A model generated the notes under the pieces. That model had not been told where the DNA came from. It saw only the letters and a list, made by a program, of their open reading frames with translations, and searched no databases. A stretch of 64,000 nucleotides of DNA from Cephalotrichum gorgonifer (taxonomy: Eukaryota > Ascomycota > Sordariomycetes > Microascales > Microascaceae). A program made the position numbers and the translations under genes. Below are positions 31,236 through 43,118 of the stretch, one piece after another. The number at the start of each line of letters is the position of its first letter. Within the stretch, counting starts at the first letter, position 1. The stretch is from contig ONZQ02000004.1 in assembly GCA_900312665.1 (NCBI GenBank), positions 434,001-498,000 of the forward strand. The letters are read 5' to 3'.

Positions 31236-33142
31236 TCAGCTCTCAGATCGGGAGGCACTGTGTTTCTGCCAGCCATGACAGTCGGGAACATGTAGCAAAT
31301 GGCCTCGCCTCCTCCTGACGAAGCAGGCGTATAGTCCCCCAGCGGCATACACAGCTACACAGCTAATAAGGACTGGCCAGTGGAACTGATCGGGCCGGGA
31401 GAATACAATCGTAGTTGCGTACGAGAGCAGCTCGAACAGGTTCTGGAACGAAGCCTCTACCGTTGAGAAAGTTCCACGGTAGTCGGATTCGACCTCCTAT
31501 AATCGCGTCCGGTCAGCGTAACCTACGCATGGATCTGAACAAGGGAAAAGACCAGAAAAGAAAAGGGCGGGGGACGGGAAAGGGGGGGGTTACCTACATC
31601 CTGAATTATGTTCTGCGCGCAAAGATCGTATCCCCACAGTCCGATACGGCTGAGCCCAACTGTGATGGCAAGAACCGTTGCCGAAACGATGGGCCTCGTT
31701 ACCGTCGCCTGGGAATCCGTCACAAACAGCGTGACTCCTCCAGCAAGCCAAATCATCTGCCAAGAGATGCTCCACATGCCTCCCCGAATCATCCCAATCC
31801 GCCTCATCAGATACGGCGCGATCCACGTTGCGCTAAGCTCGAAGATGGTACTCAAAGTCCTCGCAATGCCGATGTGAAGCGGGCTATAGCCGACGGAGAT
31901 TAGGAATGTGATCATCTGTCCGGAGAAAGACAAGACGGTGAGGTATAAGAGTGCGAGGGAAAATGAGGGTAGGAGTGCGCTGTGGGAGAAGTAGAATGGG
32001 AGAGAGGATATCGGGAGGATCCGGCTGATGGATGCCTTGAACCCCGGTATAGGACTCCTAATTCGGTCGCCTGAGGGTAGTATTGAGTCCTGCTTCCGGC
32101 GGCACAGCGAAGGGACCCCCTTGTAAACCTACAGTTGTGAGAAGGCGTGTACCGGGATTCATGGGGTTGCGTAGATAGTTAACCTACCTTTTCAATGCAG
32201 AGATATTCAGGCACAATAGATAGGCCGCTCATGCCGAGGGTAACCCAAATAGCGATAAGTGTAGAGGATAAAGCAACCAAGGATATCACCAACGGGCCTA
32301 AAAGCTTGCACAACAGGTCGATACGTCGCATGCGAGCATTCAAAGCTAGATATGGTTAGCCTGCCGCCCCGATGCCACAGCGCTACAACACCGACAAACC
32401 TCGACGGGCGGGTTCGTTCTCCTCCGTAATAACGACCACCTTCAACTGTTAGAATACTCAGTTTCCACGGGAGGGTCAGAGAGGTCCAGCTTACCCAATC
32501 CCTCTCAATAGAAATCAAATTCATCTGAGCACATGATTTCTCTACACAGGCCAGAACGACCGTCACTGCAAAAGCTCCCGCCTTCGCTCGCCCGCCCATA
32601 CCTTCTCCCATCTGCACCATAGCCCAAAAGATTCCGCAGCTCCCGACGACCGCAATTCGCTGCCCCACGATCGAGGTTCTCACTACCGTCAGGCGCTCTC
32701 CACGATCGATCCAGGACCCGATGGATTGGGCAAAGACGATAGCGGAGCCGCTACGGACGAGTGCGTACACGGACATGGGGAGGAGGGTGTTGGGGTAAAT
32801 CGCGGCCAGGAAGAGGACTGCGGCGAACTCGAAGAGGCGGGAGTTCCAGGTCGAGAGGAAGTGAGAAATGTATAGTCGTATCTCGACAAGTTTCGGGACT
32901 TCTGGCAGGGGAGCCGGGGGAGGGGATTCAACTGCATCGGCGGCCATGGGTGACTCGGGGGCGTAGCCTGTGCGATAACCGTCCGTAGGGGTGCTGGAGG
33001 CGTGTTCATATTGCTTAGGAGCGGATAGAAGGGGGCTTGTGGTTGACAGATCCCCCTGCTCGAGCCCAGCTGGAGATGCCATGCCAGCTGTAGAGCCACC
33101 AGGCATAGGTGTCGCATCTAGACCATCCCTAGGATAGCCCAT
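31236..33142 (-). CDS. Ferroportin-like (SLC40A family) transporter
   Basis: Five exons on the minus strand: 33142-32495, 32439-32400, 32345-32188, 32128-31598 and 31496-31236 (545 residues). Introns are 55, 54, 59 and 101 bp, all GT-AG. A ~75-residue hydrophilic N-terminus is followed by the family's first helix (YISHFLSTWNSRLFEFAAV), SIGSWIDRGERLTVVR, ISIERDWVVVI, RMRRIDLLCKLLGPLV, CAQNIIQDE and FSTVEASFQNLFELLSYA. These are hallmark ferroportin/IREG segments, and about a dozen hydrophobic stretches are present. Animal ferroportin exports Fe2+; plant relatives move Fe, Ni or Co to the vacuole. Direction and metal here are inferred. The 40-nt exon 2 is unusually short but needed for frame. 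Confidence 0.92.
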
Positions 33143-34405
33143 TGTACTTTATGTTGAAGTAGAGAGAGCTTATGGATTGTCCCCGGTGCGACATTATATC
33201 TATACCGCCATTCAGTTTTCGCACCGAGATCGGGCTAGTTGTATTGCTCATGAATGGCACCATCCGGGAGGGTGGGTTCCGTGATTAGTAAGCACACTTA
33301 CCCAACTGTGACCCTATTAATGGGTAGCACTATCATATCCATCCCATCACATCCCTCGCCTTGGTCACATTATCACCCTGTTTCCAAGCTTCATATCTAC
33401 CAAGGTGATCAACTCAAGTTGAAACTGGAGAATATGACGTAAGAATGTACTTCTGGGTAAAATCTTCTTTCCTTTCGATTGCATCGGTACAATAACTCAG
33501 TCTCCTGACGGAGGTTAATAGACAACTACGATGGTCACTCATAGGCTATCGTGTAATGCTGTGGAGTTGCCGCCTATAAGAAGATTTACTTGTATATACC
33601 TTCCGCTGTCTTCACACACTTTTAACTCGCCATATCTCGCCCCCCTCCAGCAGGGTGTAATACGGCACTGGCTACGCCCTCTGCAGTCATACAACCTCGG
33701 ATTCCGCCGATTCCGTTGCCTTACCCATGACACAAGCGCCTAAGTTTGTCTTGTGCACCCATAAATAGTCGCCCTGGCCCCCGATTTTGTGACACAGCCG
33801 GCTGCGCTTAACGCGAGTAAGCGGGCGTCATCCTGTTCCGCCACCTAATAAAGGCGAAGTGGGAATAAGCGCTCTAGACAGCCGGAAAGGAAAGGGAGGG
33901 GGCGTGGGAAAAGAGGCCTTCCCCGCAGGGTAAATATAGACGGGAACTTTGCCGGCAATCTTGCCCCCATTGCACATTACATCTCCCGGAGTACTTTCAC
34001 CCTTCTTCTGTGTCACTGTGGGACAGGGAAGGGGAAAGTTCGCTGGCGTTTTATTTGAAAAGAGAGCCCCATGGACTGTAGGCGATGACAAGACCAAGAC
34101 TTATACCCGCTCATGAATTGCACAGAAAAAAACAGGGGGGGCCAAGTTCAGCAGCCGATACCTCATTTTAAGTCTTCTCTCCAGTCGGATGACGGGAGGT
34201 GAAGCGGGAGTAGTAAATACGCAATTAGACCTTAACGAAGCAACACCCAGAGTTGTAGGCAGCAAAACCAACCGCCTATAACGCAAATAGAAAGCAAAGT
34301 GTGAGCTCAAGCGCAAGCGAACTGTGTCCAGAGGAACATTCCGTTACGTGTTGAATACGGAAACTCGTCCTTCACTCCATGGCGCCCGAAACATCAACTA
34401 AAACA
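33143..34405. other. Intergenic, no supported gene
   Basis: 1.26 kb holding the upstream region of the ferroportin-like gene. No feature recognised. Confidence 0.55.
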
Positions 34406-35353
34406 TCACAACTCGGCGAGGACGCTCGTGTCGAGAAACGCCTCGATATCCGCTCTGGGGATCGGTCGTCTGTTGCCATCTCGGGCAAGATACGCGTCCT
34501 CTTCGACAAGATACTCCACAAATTCCTCCGCCCAGTCATCCCAAGCCCCCGTCCAGAGATGTTCCTTCCAGACGCCCTTGAGCACGTCGGCATCCATTCC
34601 GACCCATGGCGCCACCTCGGCGTATATCCCCTCCGGCGGGTCGTTGTAAACCTCGAGCGTCTTCTCCAGCGCCCGGACAAACTCAACGATGTCGGCCCTG
34701 ATGGAAGGGTTCGCCAGCTTCTCCTCGGTGCTGTAGAGGCTGTAGATCTCGCGATAGACTGACCCGTTCTGGAAGACCACGGCGTTGTCTCCCAGGTTCC
34801 GTATGGAGATCTCAGCCGCCGGCTCCCACAGCCCAAAGGCGTCAATCTGCCTGCCCTGCATCATCTGGGGAAAGGTTCCCTGGCCGCATGGTGCCCGCAT
34901 ACAGGCATTCCCAGAGACGACGGAGTACTGGTTTGGCTGGATTCCGGAGACGCCCAGCAGCTTCGATACGAAGTACCCCGCCGACGTCCCGGGGATCGTG
35001 CCGATGCGCTTCCCTCGCAGGTCCCCGATGGCCTCGATCCCGCGGGTCCGGTCGGCAACGATGCGGTATTGGGCCTCGCAGATGATGTAGATCAGGCGGA
35101 GGCTGCGGCGGCCGTTGAGTTGCCTGAGGCCCTGAGTCTCTGCGTTGGCGGCGAGGTCAAAGCTGTTGTCGCCAACGAGATTGTTCACGCCGCCACTGAC
35201 GAGCTGGGCCCGAGAGCTACCGTTGTAGAAGTGCTCGATGGCGTAGCGCTGGGGGGTGTGCTCGATCCACTGGAGGGAGGTGGCGATTCGGAGGGCGGTA
35301 GTGTAGAGAATGAGGGTGGACAGGGCACCCACTAGACAAAGACGGTGTTTCAT
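34406..35353 (-). CDS. SsuA/THI5-like periplasmic-binding-protein domain, secreted
   Basis: 315 residues in one exon, ATG at 35353. The first ~20 residues (MKHRLCLVGALSTLILYTTA) form a signal peptide. The mature part resembles substrate-binding proteins of bacterial nitrate/sulfonate/taurine-type ABC importers: LRIATSLQWIEHTPQ, an early SGGVNNLV, DLAANAETQGLRQ, then LRGKRIGTIPGTSAGYFVSKLLG (hinge and second lobe) and DAFGLWEPAAE. Four Cys are scattered. Bacterial versions deliver ligand to an ABC permease; a eukaryote has no such permease, so the role must differ (extracellular binding or a catalytic derivative like THI5). No introns, in contrast with several neighbours, which fits but does not prove bacterial ancestry. 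Confidence 0.82.
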   Translation of the reverse strand: MKHRLCLVGALSTLILYTTALRIATSLQWIEHTPQRYAIEHFYNGSSRAQLVSGGVNNLVGDNSFDLAANAETQGLRQLNGRRSLRLIYIICEAQYRIVADRTRGIEAIGDLRGKRIGTIPGTSAGYFVSKLLGVSGIQPNQYSVVSGNACMRAPCGQGTFPQMMQGRQIDAFGLWEPAAEISIRNLGDNAVVFQNGSVYREIYSLYSTEEKLANPSIRADIVEFVRALEKTLEVYNDPPEGIYAEVAPWVGMDADVLKGVWKEHLWTGAWDDWAEEFVEYLVEEDAYLARDGNRRPIPRADIEAFLDTSVLAEL

Positions 35354-36986
35354 CGTGTTACGTAGAATGAATTTCCCCCGTAGTCTGTCGGCGTTCTAAT
35401 ACAAGGGCCAGTCGCGCTGCGATTCCTGAATGCTTCAGAATCACGGCTCGAGCAGCAGGCCATCTCCCTTTTAGAGCCATCTACTCACACAGATATAATA
35501 CAAGCTTTACTGTCGAGCTGTCGTACAACCATCCAATATGCCGGGTAAAACTATAGGGAGCAAATAGCAACCCTGCTCCGGTGCCGAACGTGAAGGGGCT
35601 GCCAGGGAAAGATCACAGACGCATATGAGAAGCACACGGTACGGGTGCTCCGCCGCCGATCTACAGAATCCTGACCGAATGCCGAAGTATGGATCTCCGT
35701 TCCCCGCCGTTGACCGGCCGCTCTAGAGAGTCGTGGAATGCAGGATAGATTGTGAGTACTATCCGGGGCGGGGCAGAAGGGAAGTTCCCGAGGAAATCCG
35801 GCGAATAATAGACGGTACAGGGGTTATATTGGTCAGAGACCAGATGCCGTGTCGGGGTAATAAATATGGCCCGTGAGATTGTCGAGAATTCTTTATTTCA
35901 AGTTCCGGATGATGGGTTTGTTTATTACTATTTCGGTAGACTGGGGAAGGCGGGGGGATATAAAGAAGAATGCGCCCCATTAGAAGAAAGGCACGGCGAT
36001 CTCTCCGTATGCTGTCCTCATTCGGCCGCGTGCCTCCCGAGCCGAGACCGGGCTTACTTGCACATGCATGCGGAGAGGCGAGAAGGATAATTCGAAAGAA
36101 ACAATCCAATCTGGCTCACTTATACAAATTATAGCTAGCACCACAGAATCATTGTGTGTAAGACAACAAATTTTGCCTGCATCGACGATAAGACACCCAT
36201 GTACGTCTCGGATCTCGGCTGGTTTATGGTCCCTTAGCGGGGCCGAATAGCGGGGCGCACCTCGAGTGGACATCGGAGTAATCCTGGTAGGGTTACATTC
36301 ATCATATCGCGGGCTCGGCGGGGAGGTACTCAAGTACATGGCGCAGCACTCTCTCTCTCGCAGTAATAACAGACTTTTAAAAGTACAAGCGGCCCCTGGC
36401 AGGACTACTCAAGGTTTCTGATGTTTCTTGCCGTTTTAGGAAGCAATGCTTCGTGGCAGTGGCCCGACTCGTTCCTGCTCCCTGCCAAGAGAAAAGCAGC
36501 GCGACCCAAGCCGATATTAGCGTTGCTTGTGGTGTGCTTGACTACTTGGGTGGGCCTTTTGCACTTGGCGGCCCCCGCTTTCAGGTGGCCAGGGATCAGC
36601 TTGTCGACGAACTGATATCACCGGAACATGATGGTTAGCGACTTAGTGAAGCTGAAAACTGAAAATGGATGCACCTGGCGCCATGACGTAACTGTACTTA
36701 CCCATCTTGTTCGAAATGCTCGTCGTGCTCTTGGCCAGACACCACCCCCCCCTCTTTACTCCACTCTTGCTTGACTTGGCAGCTACGAGTACACGGCATC
36801 CAGCGGGAGATGTTTTTTTTTCTTTCCCGCCAGAAATTCCCATCATCTTCCACCTACGAGTACATGTGTATGAGTACTCAATTGGCGAATGACAGCACGT
36901 CGCGAATACAATACCAGCATCAGTATCCTTGATTAGACATCCGCGCGCGTTCCATACTAATACTATATCGAATCCGTCGCGTCGCC
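35354..36986. other. Intergenic (divergent promoters), no supported gene
   Basis: 1.63 kb between the SsuA-like gene and PNS1. Two TACGAGTA motifs (36784-36791 and 36855-36862) lie within 205 bp of the PNS1 start codon. Confidence 0.55.
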
Positions 36987-38883
36987 ATGGCGCAGCCAAG
37001 TGGCCAGGCCGCGGAATACTACAACCTGGAATCTGTCCCTCAGGTACACGGCTCCGGGCAGCAGAGGGACTACTATCAACAGCAGTCCGCCCCCCAGGGA
37101 TATGGCGCCGGGCCGCAGATGCAATACCAGCAGCCCCCTCAGGACTCCTACCAACAGTCCTATCAACAGCAGCCTCCCCAGCAATCCTATCAACAGTCCT
37201 ATCAACAGCAGCCCTACGCACCGCCGCCGCCGAACCCTCAGCAAAAGCCACCATACGATCCAAACCAGCCCCCGCCGTATGGATACCAGACGCAGCAGCA
37301 GGCAGGCCCCGGCGACTACACCTTCGACCAGGCCTTCAAAGTCGAGAAGCCAAAGTGGAATGATCTATGGGCGGGGATATTGGTACGACGAGACGCCCCC
37401 GGCCCCCCCTCCTTCTCATTCCTCTCCCAATCGCACACGAAAGGGGTCGCACTAATACGACTCCACCTAGTTCCTTGCCTTTGTCGCCGGCTTCATAGCC
37501 GTGTCTGGAATTGCGATTCGAGGCTACGCCACGACCCGTAGCACCAATGGCGACGGTATATATGACGGGAGAGACACCTTCAGCCTCTCAACCAACACCC
37601 TCATCCTCTTCGTCTTCTGCCTCGCCGTCGCGCTGATACTCAGCTGGTGCTATGTGTGGGTCGCGCGCCTGTGGCCGAAGCAGTTAATCTACGTCACGCT
37701 AGTCCTCAACATCATCTCCGCTCTCGTCACGGGGATATGGATGATCGTGCGGGGCAGCTTGGGAGGCATAATGTTCCTCGTGTTCGGCGTCTTCCTGATG
37801 TTCATGTACTGGTCGTGGAGGAAGCGCATACCCTTCTCGGTGCTGATGCTGCAGACGTCCATCGACATCGCCAAGAACTTCGGCCACGTCTACCTGGTCA
37901 GCCTCCTCGGAGGCATCGTCGCCGTCGCTCTGGGGGCCTGGTACGCCGTCACGATCGTGGCCATCTTCGCCCGGTGGTCGCCGGGGAACAACCCCGCCTG
38001 CTCCACGACCGGGGACTGCAGCAACGCAAAGGTGACGGGCTTGATCGTCTTCGTCACCTTCACCATGTACTGGATCTCCGAGTGGCTGAAGAACACGATC
38101 CACACGACCATCTCGGGAGTGTACGGGGCGTGGTACTACAGCTCGCAGAACTACCCTCAGAAGGTCACCCGCGGAGCCCTGAGACGGTCGCTGACGTACA
38201 GCTTCGGGTCCATCAGCCTCGGGAGCCTGTTCGTCGCCATCATCAACTTCGTAAGGCAGCTTTGCTCCGTCGCGTACCAGACGCAGGCCGGCGAGGGGGG
38301 CTTCGTAGGGATGTGCATGTACTGCGTCCTGCAGTGCATCCTCAGCCTCATCCAGTGGGCCGTCCAGTTCATCAACCGATATGCCTTTTCGTACATTGCG
38401 CTCTTCGGGAAGGCTTACTTCCCGGCTGCTAAGGCCACCTGGACAATGATTAAAGACCGAGGCATCGACGCCTTGATTAACGTAAGTGGACACTGGCACT
38501 CCCTCCTTCCCTCTCCCCGCCCCAGGTCCCTAAGATCCACCCACCATCTTGCTAACGCCGCCCAGGAATGCCTCATCGGCCCCGTCCTATCCTTCGGCGC
38601 CCTGTTCGTCGCCTACACGTGCTCCCTCCTCGCCTACCTCTACCTCCTCTTCACCCACCCCTCGTACAACACCAATGGAGAGTGGACCGCCGTCACCGTG
38701 CTCTTCTCCTTCCTCATCGGCCTGCAGATTGCCCACGTGTTCACGACGCCCATCTCAAGCGGTGTGGACACGATCTTCGTCGCGGCGGCGTGGGATCCCG
38801 AGGTCCTCATGAGGGATCACCCGGATATTTACCACTCCATGGTCAGGGTATATCCTCGTGTCCAGACCGCGATACACGCGTAG
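36987..38883 (+). CDS. PNS1: Choline-transporter-like protein Pns1 (CTL family)
   Basis: Three exons: 36987-37382, 37471-38481 and 38566-38883 (574 residues). Introns are 88 and 84 bp; the second is a multiple of three, so the raw frame reads through it, but it has a clean GTAAGT donor and GCTAACGCCGCCCAG end. The N-terminal ~115 residues are Gln/Tyr/Pro-rich with repeated QQSYQQ units and are likely cytosolic and disordered. About ten membrane segments follow. Family marks include KNTIHTTISGVYGAWYY, RSLTYSFGSISLGSL, INRYAFSYIALFGKAYFPAA and DHPDIYHSM. Length matches yeast Pns1 (about 539). The family is related to SLC44; transport of choline by the fungal protein is not established. Confidence 0.94.
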
Positions 38884-39566
38884 TCGGTCGGGGTGTGCAT
38901 TCTTCTCAGCTACCGGGTGTTTAGAAGAGAACGGCTCGATTGTGGGGCTGCGTGGATGTTCAGTCTTAATCGCGATGCGGTGCGCTCCTGCCTGTGGTAT
39001 GTTTATCAGTATTGTTTAGGGCTAAAAGGGAAGAACCAGGAAGCAGGGGACAGGGAGTAGGGATGTAATCGAGAACCAACACTAAAGTACGAGTGGTTTG
39101 AATAATATCGAGTTTGTTAAGGACGCGGATTGACAACGCCACCTCGCTTACTCACTCATGCGTTTTGGAAGTACGGCCAACCGAAGTTAAGGAGCGGAAC
39201 ATCGATCAGCTTCTATTATACGATCAATCGCTTACAGTTCAGATATTGTAACTCCAAGGCCAGACCTAACACCATCCAGAGAGCCGCAGAAACAAAACAA
39301 ACCCAGTGAAGATATCGCTCAAAGTAAGAACAGAAACGCCCAGACGAGAGATGCACGCCAATCTAGCCTCCCGAGAATGGATAGATGCAAAAATTAGACC
39401 GATAAATCCGTAAGCATGACACGGTAGCAATCGGATTTGTAGATGCCGGGCCCATCCCTAATCCCCCCTCTCAACTTTGCCGAGCTACATCCTACAGAGC
39501 GGACAGTCAGCAAGGAGGTCTCTCTCCCCACACCATTTCCATGGGACATCGGGACAAACGTACAGC
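38884..39566. other. Convergent 3' intergenic region
   Basis: 683 bp between PNS1 and the DUF4360 gene, both ending here. Nothing else recognised. Confidence 0.55.
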
Positions 39567-40217
39567 CTACACACACGTCTGCCAGTTCGAGTTTCGAGAC
39601 TGGTTGGTGATTCTGAACGTTATGTCATTGGTGGTGATGGCACCCCCGTTCGCCCTAGAGAGGCCGAGACTCGTATTGACGGTGACGGTGACCTGGGCGT
39701 TGTTGGGAGACCGGTTGACGACCTTGGCGGGCGCGACATCGCTCTTGGTGAAGGTGTTCCCGCCGGCCCAGCTGGGGCCGGAGAAGACGCTGTTGGGTGG
39801 GTTGGCGTTATTTCCGGTGGTGGAGGTGTAAGAGGTGGAGTAGCTGCCGCTCACGCCCGAGTCGACCAGAGCAAAGCCGTGGGTGGTGCCCTCAAAGTTT
39901 CCATAGGTACAGCCACCGGGGTAGGTGAGCCTGATGGTGACGGTGCACGCCCTGGAAGTCGTGGTAACGACTGAGTACTGGTTGAAGGCGATAGTGCCCA
40001 CGTCCTGGCCGGGACTGATGACTGTTGACCAGGTGCCGCTGGGGCAGCCGGCGCCAGAGGCTGTGATGGAAGTAAACTGGACTCTCGTGGCTTGCCGGGC
40101 CTCAATGGAGTTGTCTCGGGCCTCCACGGAGGCAAGGCCCCGCTCAACTGGTGTGACTGCTGGGGCGGCTGAAACCAGGCCGGCAAGGAGGAGAGAGAAG
40201 AAAGATTTCATGTTCAT
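39567..40217 (-). CDS. DUF4360 secreted protein
   Basis: 216 residues, one exon. Two in-frame ATGs (40217 and 40211) precede the signal peptide KSFFSLLLAGLVSAAPA; either may be used. A ~25-residue pro-like segment ends at EARQ. The mature domain (ITASGAGCPSGTWSTVISPGQDVGTIAFNQYSV in consecutive parts, then TVTIRLTYPGGCTYGNFEGT) matches the DUF4360 family of fungal and bacterial secreted proteins, which is predicted to be beta-rich. The protein has four Cys, at least three of them in the conserved core. Function is unknown; it is probably extracellular or wall-associated. Confidence 0.88.
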   Translation of the reverse strand: MNMKSFFSLLLAGLVSAAPAVTPVERGLASVEARDNSIEARQATRVQFTSITASGAGCPSGTWSTVISPGQDVGTIAFNQYSVVTTTSRACTVTIRLTYPGGCTYGNFEGTTHGFALVDSGVSGSYSTSYTSTTGNNANPPNSVFSGPSWAGGNTFTKSDVAPAKVVNRSPNNAQVTVTVNTSLGLSRANGGAITTNDITFRITNQSRNSNWQTCV

Positions 40218-43102
40218 GATGTAGACAAGAGTGCAAGACGAGGAATGTATGTTATCGAGAAAGGTTGTGGCTGTAGGCTGGAAGGGTTGAGTAGATGCGC
40301 CGAGGCTAGTGTCGATGTTGTGATGTCTTGGGGTTCTACATGAGTTACCAGGAAATCGGATTCCGGGTCAGGGCATACTTATATACAGATGGATATAGTC
40401 GCATGTCAAGAAAAACTGCCCCCAAACCTGGGCTTGTAGAGGGCTGTGTCTCTTCAAGGATCCTCCCCCAGCTGGGCATGGCGGCGGTGCGTAAGGCCTT
40501 GTTACACGGATGTCCACGTCAGTCGCTCTCCCCGCGATGCTTGCATCGAAATCCGTTGCTCCGTCCAAGAGGAGAAGATGTGACGACTAGAGTCGCATTG
40601 CATTCTCTGCCGTGTTGTGGGAGGAGAGTTGTTGGTCCAAGTTGGACATGGTCGTTACTAAGAGCAGCTTCGGTCAGGGAGGAGGGTGGAGGGGTGGGAC
40701 CCGGGACGCGTGATGGAAAATTTACGGAATGATTATTACAGTTACAGTCCTGCCATTCCGTCCGATATCTTTCCATCTTGTAGGCCGAGGCAGATGATTG
40801 GAGCTTGAACATTCTGTCTTGAGTGAGCTGTTGCGAACGATTCGATGAAATGTGGGCAGTCGTGGTGTAAGTCCAAGCCACATGGGTGGTGGTGGGGTCA
40901 GATTTTCACTCCTGACAGGATTCTGTCGCACAGGGATACTAAACATGGATCCAGGAAATCCTCCGGGCTCTGCATGGAGTAAGCGAACCCATGCATGGCG
41001 CTTGGCCGGAGTTGTCGTGGTGGCGTGGGGGAAGAAGGGTGGGTGGAGGGGGAGTGGCATGGACGTCAGCTCGTCTTACACCCCACCCCCTCCACGCCCA
41101 CCCCCGCCCCTTCCTCGCGGCCCCCGAGAGAAAGTGAGATGGCTCCTTCCACTCTTGGGAAGCAGGCAACCACATGTGTGAAGAGCCAGGCAGGTCAGGG
41201 ACGGCACCGGTTCCGAGCGCGCAGGATGTGGCAGGTTTGCAGAAATTCTTCCCCATGACCTGGGTCGGTGCCTCTTTTTCAATATCCATTCCCGTCCCTT
41301 CCCGCCGCCAGTACCGAGCACTATGAGAAGGAGAATAATATCAGCGGCAGGTTTAATTAATCGCATGTAGGAAACGGTGTTACATCGCGAAATTCCCCTG
41401 GCGAATTTCAGGGGAGCCGAATAATATAAGGGAAAGGATATACAGGGGTAAAAAGAAATGGAAGATTCGAAGAAGATGTCATTCCTGAAGAGCTAAGGGT
41501 CCAGATGGTACTCCAGAGTGGGGTAGAGGACCAACCGCATGGGTGACTACTACGTCGGCGGCCATGAAGAGCAGGAACGATCTCTTCATCAGACCTTTCT
41601 CCTTCCCCTCGTTCCCCTCCAATGACCCTCGCCTCCCTTCCCCTCATTCCCTTCTTCACAGCTGCTCTGTTTCTCACTGATCAAGCCACCCCTTCCCATC
41701 TTCCTGCCACCCCACCCACATCCACCTCCATCGGCCACCTGATGCTTCTTCCATCCTCAACCTCCGAGGTAAACGTGCCGTGCCCACCACTTCCATATCC
41801 CTGCCTGGGCTCGTAAAATGTCTCCCCAGCTGACGCCCCTGCCATGATGTGTTACCCTGAAAACGACGACGTCTTACCCGATTTGTTACTGGGAGGCGAT
41901 CCTGAGGGCACGGAAGCGCTTCCTCTCTGAGCCCCCTCACAGAAGCGTAAAAAGGATCATTACAAGTCGGCCTCGACTTTGGCACTTATTCACGGAATGC
42001 TGGCCCACCAGATTCCTTCAGTGTACCCCTGACCCATTCTCTACTTTACCGGGCTCTGCGTATTCCGCCTTGGCCGGACAGGAGGCAGAATCATACATAC
42101 CTTGACGGCAAGCTGGCGTTGCAGTATTGGATGGTGCGAGACGGGACGGAAGGACATGAACACGAGTTCTCATCCAAGTGACATCGCATGGAACCTCGAC
42201 CACATTATTTGCCAAGTGCCCCAGATGGTCACCAAATCATCGGGGGAAAGGTAACCTGCGGTCCAGGGGTCGTCCAATAATGTAGTGTGAAAAAAACAAG
42301 GAGGACACCGACAATTACGACCTAATACCGGCATTCACAACACCCATGATGGTGCAAGTGCACCAAGAAGTCTAATGTAGCATCTACAACCCACCTCCGC
42401 CAACTACACCACCCGCAGCCGGGGATGTCCCCCTGTTGGGAGCCGGCAGTCAGCAGTGACCTTGTTTGATCCGAGGCCCAAGCGGGGGGATCTAATAATC
42501 TGGGGGGAGATCGGCAGAAGGGAATATTGATTGCACACGGGAGAACCAATCAGCCCCTGCTATCTTCTAAGAGTGGTATGTTCGTTGAGACGAAAACTTC
42601 TATGATCCGCTACAGATACGTAGAGTCAGTAACAAGGAAGTAGGTTTGAACCCACCACCCCGCGGCCAACGTATCCAGCGCCTCTAACATCCTGTAGGTC
42701 CCCGGTCTCAGGAGTGACCACGAAAATGACCCATTCTTTCTTTCTTGATCCCTAACGTGACGCCTAGCACCTCCGTCCTTGTCACCTCGAAACTTTTGGA
42801 GCCAGTGAGAATACGAGCACTTCCAGTCTTATCCCTTTTGGCGCCCAGATTCTAGGTGGCTGTGCTGAGATTTTGCTGTTCCCTGATCTTGACTGATCGT
42901 ATTCATCCGCCAGTTTTCCCACTCGGCCCCCAACGTTGCAACTGCGCGCTGACCCCTTTAGCCCAGGCTTGCGAACCCACGACCTAGCCCTTCCCCTGTC
43001 ATCTTCCGGGTAACGCCGTCTAAGGGGGGCGGCCGTACCCAATTTTAGCTCGAGGATTCTTCGGCTAATAATACGCCTTTGCAGACAGTGGTGGTGTTAG
43101 TT

Positions 43103-43118
43103 GGGGGGGGGGGGGGGG
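43103..43118. repeat. G16 homopolymer
   Basis: Sixteen consecutive G residues in noncoding DNA. Length is prone to sequencing error. Confidence 0.85.

Noticed and set aside
42600..42680. GGTTTGAACCC sequence suggestive of a tRNA B box
   Set aside because: No A box at the right distance and no T-stem or acceptor stem pairing on either strand.
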